Below the pieces are notes generated by a model. It was not told where the DNA came from, searched no databases, and worked only from the letters and a program-made list of their open reading frames with translations. Both the position numbers and the translations under genes were made by a program. A stretch of DNA of 64,000 nt, from assembly GCA_028564675.1 (NCBI GenBank), contig JAOVVO010000229.1, forward strand, positions 1 to 64,000, in the 5' to 3' direction. Shown piece after piece: positions 50,562 through 62,500 of this stretch. Origin of the DNA: Onchocerca lupi (Eukaryota; Nematoda; Chromadorea; Rhabditida; Onchocercidae). Every line of letters starts with the position of its first letter. Positions within the stretch are counted from its first letter, which is position 1.

Positions 50562-53500
50562 CTAGAGTATGCAAACCGAAAGTCAAATATTTGATTTGCA
50601 TACTCTAGATATGTATCTATCATCGTCTCAATCATATATTCCATATTAATTTTAAAAAATAATAATAATGATTTTGTTTTCGGAACTGAAACTTTTCAGT
50701 ATTTGGTATTGGTTCTTTCATTGTTTATTTATAATCAAAATCTGAGCTGTTATATTTCTTGGATATGCATTTTGATAATCTTATTTTGTTGTTTTGATTT
50801 TTCTTTCAGCTTAACATTGATAAGATAAAGAACTACTTTCCTTTCGTACTATATCAAAATGCCTATATCAAAATAATATTAAAATCTTAACTCTGATGGG
50901 ATAAATTACCCAATAAATTATCAATAATGTTGAAATAATTTTTTTATAGACATATTTTTACCGGACAAAATTCTCAACATCATTGAAATTTTCTAAATCA
51001 TCAATAGCAATAAAATATTTTTCTCGTAAGTACAGTTATCAATATTACAGCTAATAATTTTGCTTCTCATTTATTAATTAGCTAATTATTCATATTTTTT
51101 TCTCATTCTAAAGGGAAAAATGAGATTAAGAAATGAGAAAAACGAGATTCTGTCTTTTTTTCTTCTTTTGCATCCATTTCTTTTTAATCCTAAAAATCCT
51201 ATTTCTTTTTGTCTATTTCATAAACCCTTACCAAAATGAACTTTCATAAATTTTACTAAACCAATTTTCTTCTCCTCCTTCTGTTAAAATAACCATCCAT
51301 CCATTCCATGCTTAATTTCATTGAATATTTTATTAAAAATTTCAAATTTCTATTAATAGATTTTCCGTTTTCGTATTGCTCATTTTTTCTGTTTTATTTT
51401 TTTGCTAAAATATCCGAAGTAATATGTTAATCTGGAAATTTTGTCAAATAAATCAACATAATAATATTGAAGAAAGATATGATGGCATATTAATTTTAAA
51501 AAAAATGACAAGTTTGTTAATTGACAAGGTTATAAGTTTGTTCTATGAAATAAAGTGTAGAAGAAGGCGAGAAATTTATTCTGCGAAATGAAGAATAGAC
51601 AAAGTCATGACTTTGATTGACATAGTGATAAGTTTGTCCTATGAAATGATAGAGTGATAAGTTTGTCCCATGAAATGATTGAAAAAGTGATAAATTTGTC
51701 CTATGAAGTGCTTCCAAAAGTTCACTTTCTTCATGTCAAAATTAATTTATATACATACTTTGATATGCATGCAATGTATGTCAATTTTTGAAATGTCACC
51801 CGAAGCATAGCATTTTACCGTACAGCTATAAGTGGAGCCAAGCCGGTTTTACCCATTATCATTTATTCCTCCTATCAATTCAATTTATTATCATTTATTC
51901 GCCATGAAGTTCTTCCCCTTTATCTTCTTCTTTTCCTTTGCAATCATTATTATCATCACTATCATTATCATCATTATTATTATTATTATCGTCATCAAAA
52001 TTACTTTTGTAATTATTGTTGTTATTACCGTTATCATTATTACCATTATTAATAATAATGATAATATCATTATTAGTTATCACTTCCAGTTGATCATTAT
52101 CTATATACTTCTTCACTTTTTCCATTTCTTTCATATTGCTCAATTAATATAATTTATTTCTTTTTTTTTTATCTCTTCATCCAAAATATTTGCAAAAATT
52201 TTTTTAATTCTTTAATTTAAAGTTCAATACTATTTTTTATTATTTTATTAAAATTCGAATTTTCAATTCATTTCAAAAATTTTATTCTGAATTATTGTGC
52301 TTTAGTATTATTCAAGTTTATGCTTCATTTATTATCATATTTATTTAATGAATCATGCTATTTTCTGTTGATTATCAAATAATTTATTGCAAATTTTAAT
52401 CTGTCTGTAGAAACTTCATCCCATCTTAATTTATATCCGATGATTTTCGTTTTATGAATTTAAAAGATAACAGATGAGAAAGGGAGGAAATTTGTTTGAG
52501 AAGATTACTGGATGATATTCTGTGAAATATATTCAGTTCAATTAAATCTGATTCATTTTCTTTATTTTTATTTGCATTTAATCAATACAAACAAGCGTTT
52601 TGTGATAAATTTGATAAATCACTACAATAATAGATTGAAACTTAGTTAATAATTTATGTACTGTAAAAAACAGAAATATCATTGTCATTATATGAGATGA
52701 ACAAACTTACGGTATAATATACATGATTCAGAAAAGTGAAATTAACTGGTTAGACTTGGAATGGTACCAAATAAGGGTTCCGATACATAACCATATTCAC
52801 TTATATATTAGTCTATGACATAATTTATTGAAGGTTTCTGTTGTCTATACTGAGAGGAAGTCTGAAAATACAAGAAGTTTTTGATAACATTGCTGAGTAT
52901 ATAAAATTGACTGAAAACACAAAGATTTTGGAAGTTATTGAGAGAAAAATGAAAGTAACACAAAACTCAAAAGCGATGAAATCATCATTCTAAATGATTC
53001 ATCAAACTGTTATACGCAGAAAAATGCAAAAATTTTATCAAACAACTTATTCGTACTTCATGTCGTATGGTATTTTCTCCTATTCTTCCAAATCATTTCT
53101 GCAGTTAGAGATAGTTTACAGTTATTGTTTCATCCAAAAAAAAAATTTTTAATTTACGAAACTTTTGTCACATTAAAAAATTGATATTATTTCTTTATAG
53201 TTATTCGTTGATAAATATCTATCGATGATAAATGAGCATTTTTTTCTGTGTGTGTGTTTCAATTTTAATTAAATAAATTTTTTTTTCTTGAAAAATTTTT
53301 GAACATTTCAATTTCCTTGGGAACTAGAATGATTGCATTTTTTTGCAATTGTTCAATTTATGCGACTTTGAAAAATAAATTAAATTTGAGATGAAATTCA
53401 ACCTTGAACATTTTTTATAAAAATATTTTTAAATTTAAAATTGAACTAATTCCTATTTTGAAGTGAAATAAAATTGAAGGAATATGAAAATGGTCAATTT

Positions 53501-56500
53501 TGAAATAGATTTTAAAAAAAATTCGCATCGAAAATCAAAATTTTGTGAATATTTTCCAAGCAATTTAATTTTTTAAAAATTTAAAGTTATATCAGATTAT
53601 CATATTCAACCGATGAAAAAAAAAAAAAAAAGAACGGATCATTAATTTTTTTAAATAGTAATCGTATTTTGATTGATGAAGTCAATTTTTCAAAATTTAT
53701 TCAATTCATTAAATTTCATACCATACATTTTTAATTTAATATCGTATTTTTTCCATTCCTTGGTGATTTTTCCCGTCAAATCATCCTTTACATTTCAAAT
53801 ACATTTATGATTTTTGTGAAATTATTATTCGCCAAAGTTTCGCTCCATAATTAAGTATATAAATCAATTAATTTTCCTTTCTTCTTGAAAAAATTTTTTG
53901 CTTTTCTCAATATGCGAATTTTTCAATGATTCAATTTGAATATCGTCAAATAGACTTATCTGTCTCTTTTATTGCCTTACAAAGGTATAATTATTTTAAG
54001 TTGATACAATTTGGTGACTTACTCTTTTTTACTGATTATTTATCAATCAAAAGTAACTAATCAAATGGTTTATCGACAACGTAAAACGTGGCAGAAATTT
54101 CAATGGACAAAAAAGGTTTGTTTTTAATTCTTTTTTTCATGTAATTTTATAGAAAATTTCTTTGCAATTCTTTTTTTCCACTCCTCTTTCTTTGCCTAGA
54201 CTTTATCACTGTAAATTTTCTGTTGAAATTTTGTTACAGTATGTAATTTTGCCTGGACTTCAGTACTGTATGCGTTTTTTCTAAGGACTTTATTACATTT
54301 ATTTCAATGTACTTTTTCTTTCCATTTATTTATCTGAATAAATGAAATTGAATAACTGTACTTTTCAATTGTAATGAATATAAATATAGAAATTATTTTA
54401 CAATCAAATTTAACATTTGAATTTTAATTAGAAAAATTGAAAAAACAAATAAGCCAAAGATTAATCAAATTATCAAATGAGAATTATCAACTTCACTTCT
54501 TTCCCACTCCCCCGTTTTATTTTCTTATTCGAGGTGTTAATCTCTTCTTCAAGATTTCATTCTTTATAAAATATATTTGCTCGAAACATTATGTACATTT
54601 AAGGAAATATTAAATCAAATTTTCATAGATTAAAAAGGAAAAGATCTAAAACTTTTTATAAAATCAGAAAATAAAAATAAGAAATTATAAACGAGATCCA
54701 AAAAAGAAAAAAAAAAAGAAGAAGAAAATCCTAACACTTTAATTTATGATTTAATATTTTCGTTCCATAAATTTATCAATTCTTCTAGGACGATATATCA
54801 TTTTGAAAGGTCAAAAAATCAAGTTTTATAACGGAATAGAGCGAACAGGACTAATCCATTTTAAAATTGATTTTTTCGATAAATTTTCATTCGTTTACTT
54901 GCATATTTTGCTTCAAAACTGTAATACCTAAATTAAAATTAGAATTTGTTTTTGATTTTTTCATAAACCATAAATGAACATATTTTTCTTTTCCTTTCCC
55001 TTCTTTTTTTCCTTTTTGGCATTTTCAGATAAATTAATAGCGGATATAAAAGTAATAAATTTAACTTACATATCATTTATTTGTCCTTTTTCGTTTAATA
55101 AAATCATTTGCTTCTAGAGCGATTGCAAAAAAAGTGAGAAAGAAAAAGATTTCTGTAAAGTATTTTGTGATTTTTGTAATGATAGAATTTTGACAAGATT
55201 ATTCGCTGATATCACAAATTGATAGTCCATACTGACAAGAAATAAATTGAAATTGCATTATTGAATATCGGACAAGATTTCTGTTTTATTATTGATAAGG
55301 ATTGATGGCATATTCTACTATGCATCAATTTTTTTTTTACTTTTTTCAATTTATTTGAAATTTTAAGAAATTTCTCTCAATTTGGCATTTCACATATTTC
55401 AACCGTTTCCAATAATAATGTGATAATTAAGTAAAAAAGTTTTTTTTTTAGGATTTTATTTTTAGAATTATTTTGATAATTGTATCCATAACACTAAAGG
55501 TTTTTATTTGTCTGAGTATGATTTCTTTCCAGTTATGTCTTACAAGATACAAAATACTATGCAGAAGTTAAACATACAATATGATATGAATAAGGTAGTA
55601 TCAAAGACTTAATTTACCTAATTACTTACTTATTTAATTATTTAATCGCCTATATTACGGTAGTTATTTAATAACTTATTTAGCAAAATGTGAAGCAAAA
55701 GCTAGCTTTTAAATTTACAATGAATCATTTCATTTTCCTTTTTTATCTTCATCATTTCGTTAAGTGTAAATTTATTTAAATGAAGATGAATTTTCTCCTT
55801 TTTTTTTAATTTTTTTTTTTTTTGCTAAAATCCTACTGATTTTAGCGACTCCCAAATGTATTATAAAATGGCTGAATGTCTTTCTGCTTTTTAAAACTTG
55901 AAAAAATTTTAAATGATTGGAAAAAAATTGCCTCAAAAGAGACAAGAAAATAAAAATGGATAAGTTAAAATGCATAAACTTTAAAAAGTAACGGGGAAAG
56001 AAAAGTTATGCATTTAAAACAACTTTTCATTCTTTTTTTTTTTTTTGCTAAATTTCTTTCCTTTTTTTATTTTGAATGAATAAATAAAATTTAAACTTTC
56101 AGAGATTACGAACAGAAAATCGCTTGCTGAGACAACGGATTGATTATTTGGAGCAAGAAAGTTCAGCATTAGCTGATCGGTTGATCAAAGGTCAAGTGAA
56201 TTTAGCTCAAGAAGCAGAAAATTGTATGTGCATTTCACATGAATTAGTGAAACTTCGTGATATCAATTCAGATGCTCATCGAAGATTAGAAGAAGCATAT
56301 GATACCATTCGAGATTTAAGTTGCAAAGTTTGTTTAATTTTTTTTTTTTTTTAAATTGAAAATTTGTGTCACATTATCAATTTTATGATTTAGAAAAAAG
56401 TATCAGCTAATTATATTTTAAATAACAATACTAAGATTAAAATCGCGCAATTTTCACAATTTTAAATTCAAAAAAGACAGAAAAAGAATGTTTTTTCTAA

Positions 56501-59500
56501 TCTCTCATAAATATGTCGCATAAGATTTTAAGTTTGAAATTTTTCTCTGATAAAAATAGAAATAAACAAACTTTTTTGCTCTTTTTTTTGCCTTAAATAG
56601 ATGAAGCAAACGAAAATTCCCAAGCGATAAATAACATTTAAAATAAATTATTTTAAACTTGAGATGGGCTTTTCTTTTTATTTCACGCCTGACATAAGCT
56701 CTTCTTTTTTTTTCTCTCCATATACATTTATATGCATAGATAGATAAGTTGGATAGATAATACAAAGATGTATTATCACTTATCATGATGATATACGGTA
56801 TCAGAAATGAAATAAATAATTCATTCGATCTTGACAGCATTAAGATGAATATTTGAAAGGACAATTTAATTCTTCTATGTAATTTATATGTATACATGCG
56901 AAATCTAATTACATGCAGACTTTCTACTAACGATCTGTTTTCAAGAATATTCCTCGCGAACATCAATCATTTATAATAGCTTCTAAATTAGATCATTCTT
57001 GATGTATTATACGATAGATAGGTGATAATATTTAATAAACGATGACAGGATGATGCTAAGAATAATATTAATGATAATATTATTATTTTTTCAAATATTG
57101 ATATTAAATTTTTAAGATTATAAGAACTGCACAATGTGTTCAGTAAATATCATAATTACAGTGATAATGATAATATTAATGATAATATTATATTAAAAGT
57201 GATAATTGAAGGTAATAATGATAATGTTGTGGGTGATAATGATAATGGAAGTATATTATTTGGGTGATAATGACAATGCTGTAACAATAATAGTGATTGT
57301 GATGGTTAAAGCGGATTTAAGAACTGATAAAAAAATTCGGAAAATAATGATGGTGTATAAGTGATAATGATAATGTTAGTAGGTGATAATGATAAAGTTG
57401 TGATAATAGTAGTAATTATGACAGTTAAAACGGGAATTGAGTTGAATGATGGACATTATCACAGTCTTAGAGCTCTTAGTCGATATTTGTAAAATAAGAT
57501 TTAAAGAATGATAAAAGACGATTCAAATTTTAAATAGCATGTTTGTAAGATCGTTTAGAAGGCTTAATTAGCATGATTCTGACAAGTTAAGAAGGCAGAT
57601 AAGTTAGGTGATAAAAACATCGTCACATGAGGTTTTAGAGGACATGATTAGATATAAGATTTAAAGAATGATAAAAAGAAGTTCTGAAATTTTAACCAGC
57701 ATATTTAAAAGTTCATTTGGAAGGCTTACTTAAGATTTGATGAGCAATTATTCATACGTTGATTTGTTTTAATTTTTGTTTTTTATTTCTTTTATCTTTT
57801 TTTTGGAAATATAAATTTAAAAAAAAAAAGAAATTGATAATTTATTTTCTCAGAAATATATCACCGAACCATTCATGAAAATTGTAAAATATCGCTGAAA
57901 TTTATGATAATTTGAAGAAAAAAAATTAAAAGATTAATTCTATAATATATTCGATTTGGTAACATTAAGTTTTCCAGAAAAATGAAGAATTAACCGAATG
58001 TGCTACACAAGTTGATGATACATCAATGATTGAGCACATTCATGCATTACAACAAGAAATTATCGAAACACGCACTCGCGAAGCTGATAATGAAATTGCA
58101 ATTAAAGAATTGAAACTTCGAATTCAGGTAAAATGCGTACCATTTCTTCAATTTATTAATTTTTACTACTTTATTTTTAATATTTTTTGTCTTAGATATA
58201 TTTGAGCAAAATATATACATTATAAGTAGAAAATTGGAAATAAAAAATTTTTTTATATCAGAAATTTTATTATCTTTCATTATTTTGCATTTTTATTGAA
58301 AAAGTATGATCACTTTAGAAATAAATCCAAAAATTTCCTAGTTATTTTTGAATATACAAAAATTTTTTGAAAATATTTTCTTAATTTTAGAAAATTTTCG
58401 TTAATATTTTTGAAACAAAAAGATATATTTTAATGAATTATAATTTTGCACCTCTGCTGTTGTAATAAAATTTTTTTAGGAGTTAGAATTAGCGAATAAA
58501 AGGTTACGTGAACGTCCACCGGATGATGGTATTGCCGGTTTACAAGAAGAATTAATCTCCGTAAAAATGCGTGAAGCTGAAGCTTCGCTGTCACTGAAAG
58601 AAATGCGACAACGACTTGCCGAATTAGAACAACATTGGACGGTAAAATTTTAAATTATTATATTAGAAATATGTAATTATTAAGCTTGAAAATGATTGCA
58701 GAAATATGTCAGCAGTCGGGTATCAGAAAATGATACGTCAAAAACGTGTTTGGAACGACGTGCAACAGTTTCGAATTTTAATCTACAGCAAAATAATAAT
58801 ACTGCAGCCGGTGATTCACAAGGTACATTTTTTAAAAGATAATTTTACGTGTAATATTTCACGCTTATCAGATGATTATATTGTTACGCAAACTATTGCC
58901 TTCTACAGGTAATTTTACATATTATATTCAAATACATATCAGATGGCTATATTTTCACGTGAAAATAATCGATAATATAATTTGTTTTAAATAAATTATT
59001 AATAAAATTATATGTTACCATAACCTTTTTAAATTTTATGTATAAAAGAGGAAAGAAAAATGATCAAAAGTCAATATTTAAAGATCGATTTTGATTATTT
59101 TTCAATTCAGATAAGAATTATTCTTTCTTTAAATAATTTTATCATTACTTTTTCTGAATATTTTTCAGAATTTTCCTTGAGCAAATGCCTTTAAATATTG
59201 TGCAATTAATAAAAATTAATTTATTAATTATTTATAATTTAGCTATCATACCAAATGATAAAGTATCACAACAGCAACAACAACAACCTGGTAATAGTGT
59301 ACAACAAAGTGCTCGACAACGTTTAGCTAAATTAACAGCAACTATAATTGGAACTATTAACTCAGAATCCACAGATGCTACTAGTGCTTCAGATTCTTCC
59401 GGTGCTTCAGATTCTTCCTAGTGCTTCAAATTCTTTCAAATCAAAATTGCTATATTAAAGCATTGCATTGATATTTTGCTCAAAATGAATAAAATGCACA

Positions 59501-62500
59501 AAAATTTTTGGTAATAAAAAGAATTATCAAAAGAACGAAAAAACTAATCGATATTGCTATATTAAAGCATTGCATGTTATTTGCAACACTGTTTTATGTC
59601 TTAATGTGTTATTATATTAATATCGATAAATTCATTATTGCAAAATTTTTTTTGCAGGCTGTATAACAATAAAAGAACTTGAGGATCAATTAATGGGTGT
59701 GAGAATTCGAGAAGCGGATACTGTTGCTGAATTGAAAGAAATGCGCCAGAAAGTAATGGAATTAGAAACTCAAGTCAGTATTCCAATTTATGATTGAAAT
59801 TTAATTTAATTTGATTTCGTGAAACAAAAAATAAATGAATATGAATAAATTAATGTCATTATTACTTTATTTGATAATGACAGAATTCAATATGTTCATT
59901 GATTAATGAGTCTCTTACAATTAGATTCGTACAATATTCATCTGCTTTCAATTTATTCATTATTGATTTTTATCTTGAATTTCATTAATCATTATGCATA
60001 AAGAAATTGATAAGCACTTAAATCGATTTTTTAAATGTTGAAAATCCAGACAAATAGGCAATGTAAATGTGGGGGGGGGGGGGGAGGGGGAACATATTCT
60101 TATTTCTTATTGCTCAGATTTTAATTTTTTAAATTGTTGGATTTTATCCAACATCAACTTGACGATTCAATTTCTCAAATTGTTTTTAGCTTACTTCAAT
60201 TTCAGTAATTTTTCATGTGTTTGCTATGGATAAATTAACAATGATTGATAAGGAATTAAACTTTTTTTTGCATGAAATTAGATTAAAAAATTATAATTAT
60301 AAATTGCAGAAAAAATTAAAAAACAATAATTTTAATAAAATGATTTTAGTAAGAAATAAAAAGATGATATCAAACATTTCAATTCAAATATTATAATGGA
60401 GTTATAATGTTTAAATTTTAATTTTTTTTTTTTTTTACAGAATCATGTTTGTACAAATCAACTTAAACGACAAGATGAAGAGATGAAACGATTGCGAGAA
60501 GAAAAAGCAAATATTCTAAAAGTTCGTTATTATTCCAATTATTACTATTATTATCAGTGATCATGGTTATTATTGTTATCATCAAAATTTCTATTACAAT
60601 TATTACCTTCTTTTTATGATTATTATAAATTTGACTGCTAAATCTAATTTGACCGATTTTTTAAAAATTACAATTTTTTTCAGCGTGAAAAAGAACTTTC
60701 GGATCAAATTAAGGAAGAACGACTTAAAGCGGTCGAAGTAGAAAGTGAATTAAAAGAACGATCAGTGATGGAACGATTAAAATATAGCGAAGCAATGCAA
60801 CATATCGCTGATTTGAAACAAGCTATTACTCATCTTGAACTTAAGGTAACTCTTCATTAACTTAACTTTGAGAACTTACCTGAATACTGAAAAGTTTGTC
60901 GTAGGATCTAATTGCTCACCTCGAAATTGAAGGAAGTTGTGGGAGCGTGTGTGAATATCGCGAAATGTGTCATAAAAGCTAATTATTTGTTTTAAAAGTC
61001 TTATTAATTGTGAAAATTTAGTGGACGTTCAAAATTTTATATAAAATCTAATCACTCATCTTGAATTTAAGGTAAGTTTCATTAGATAAGGTTCATTTTA
61101 AATCTAAGGTGTAAGTTTTATTAGCAATTTAAGGTGCATTTCATTAAGAGCTTATATAAATACTGAAAAATCTGTCTTAAAAGCTAATTATTTAATTGAA
61201 TTTAAGCCTCATTAATTGTGAAAACTTAGTGGACATTGAAAAGTTTGTCGCAAAATCTAATTATTCACGTTTAATTTAAAGTGAATTTCCTTAGCTGTGA
61301 AAACTTATGTAAATATTGGAAAGTCTAACGTAAAAGCTAACAGCTCACCTTGAATTTACATATTGGTAGATATTGAAAAGTTTGTTGTAAAAGCTACAAA
61401 TTTAAATGAGAGATTATAGCTGAATATAACAAAAGAAAGTAATTTTTCATGTGAATCACAAATGCTGAAGTTCAAGTGTACTTGTAAGATTTTTACATTT
61501 AAGTATTTAATTCTCGAAAAGTCTTACAGAAAGCCGAGAAATGGACGCATACTCAGCTAAGAGGAAGCTCGGTATGTGATATGGATGATGATTCTTCGGT
61601 TCGTTGATTTTTTTTTTTTTTTGGATATGATACATTATAGGTTTTGTTTATGATTCCGATATGTTACTTATCAAATTATAACATTTTCAATTATATTAAT
61701 TGTAAATTTCCAAGTTTGATTATTAAAATTACAGATACCTTTAATTGTAAGCACCAGAAATTTTCATTCTACCATAGCTCTTATTATTGATTTTGTAGAA
61801 TCAAATTTTAATTTTAATTACTATTAAAGGAATGAATTATGCTTATATAAGTTTACATTTTGTAAGATTTACATAACGTTCAATTTTATTTTTATTTAAA
61901 TCGGAATCGATTTTACTTTTTTTTTGTCTTAAACGAAGCAATCAATCCATATTACATTTACCGAACTAATCGAAAACATTTTTTAACTTTAGAATTCAAA
62001 TTAAGCAAAAAACATTTTTCAACTCTAGAAATACAGCTAATCGGGAAATATTTTTCATTCTGAGTGCGAACCAATCTTTTTCAACTTCAGAATTCCAATT
62101 AAATAAAAAAAATTTTTTCCAACTTAAGAATCCCAATCAATCAGAAAATATTTCTCAACGTCAAAAAAAATGTTTTACAACTTTAGAATCCGAATTTATT
62201 AAAAAGCATTCTTCAACTAGAATTCGAACCAATCAAAAAAATAATTTCTAACTCTAGAATTCGAATTAATCAAAAATTATTTTTCAATTTTAGAATTCCA
62301 ATTAACCAATAAGTGTGCTTCAATTGTAGAATTCCAACTAATTAAAAAACATTTTTTAACTTCAGAATTTAGACTAATTCAAACTTTTTTGCAATTTCGA
62401 ATTTCCAACTAATCAAAAAATATTTTTCAATTTCAAAATTTCCAAAAAAAAAAGAGAAAAGTATCCTCAACTCCTCATGTTTGATATTTTAGCTGGGTGC

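Larger units (their letters stand above)
44217..56102 (+). other. EVI5: 11.9-kb EVI5 intron separating TBC and coiled-coil halves
   Basis: This is by far the largest intron in the gene. It splits the protein exactly where the TBC domain ends (TKEQEEAIELR|RLRTENRLL, phase 0). It holds a short Helitron-like copy (49507-49737), a perfect hairpin beside a TA run (50528-50616), a small tandem array (51529-51712), ATT/ATC microsatellite DNA (51940-52080) and a candidate internal first exon (54065-54115). No other gene was supported. Confidence 0.8.
56103..60845 (+). other. EVI5: Coiled-coil exons of EVI5
   Basis: The exon 56103-56327 starts RLRTENRLLRQRIDYLE and contains ALADRLIKGQVNLAQEAE, nearly the family consensus just C-terminal to the TBC domain. 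Later exons continue the charged heptad pattern: LQEELISVKMREAEASLSLK, LEDQLMGVRIREADTVAELK, RQDEEMKRLREEKANILK, LKYSEAMQHIADLKQ. The REA(D/E) repeats in successive exons suggest old internal duplication. The domain probably drives dimerisation and targeting. Confidence 0.88.

Noticed and set aside
51832..52152. 106-codon and antisense 82-codon open frames
   Set aside because: Both are generated by the ATT/ATC microsatellite and encode Ile runs or Asn/Asp runs only.
60900..61420. Tandem repeat considered as a CRISPR-like or further coding array
   Set aside because: Units are diverged, have no constant repeat/variable spacer structure and are interrupted by stops; the setting is an animal intron.
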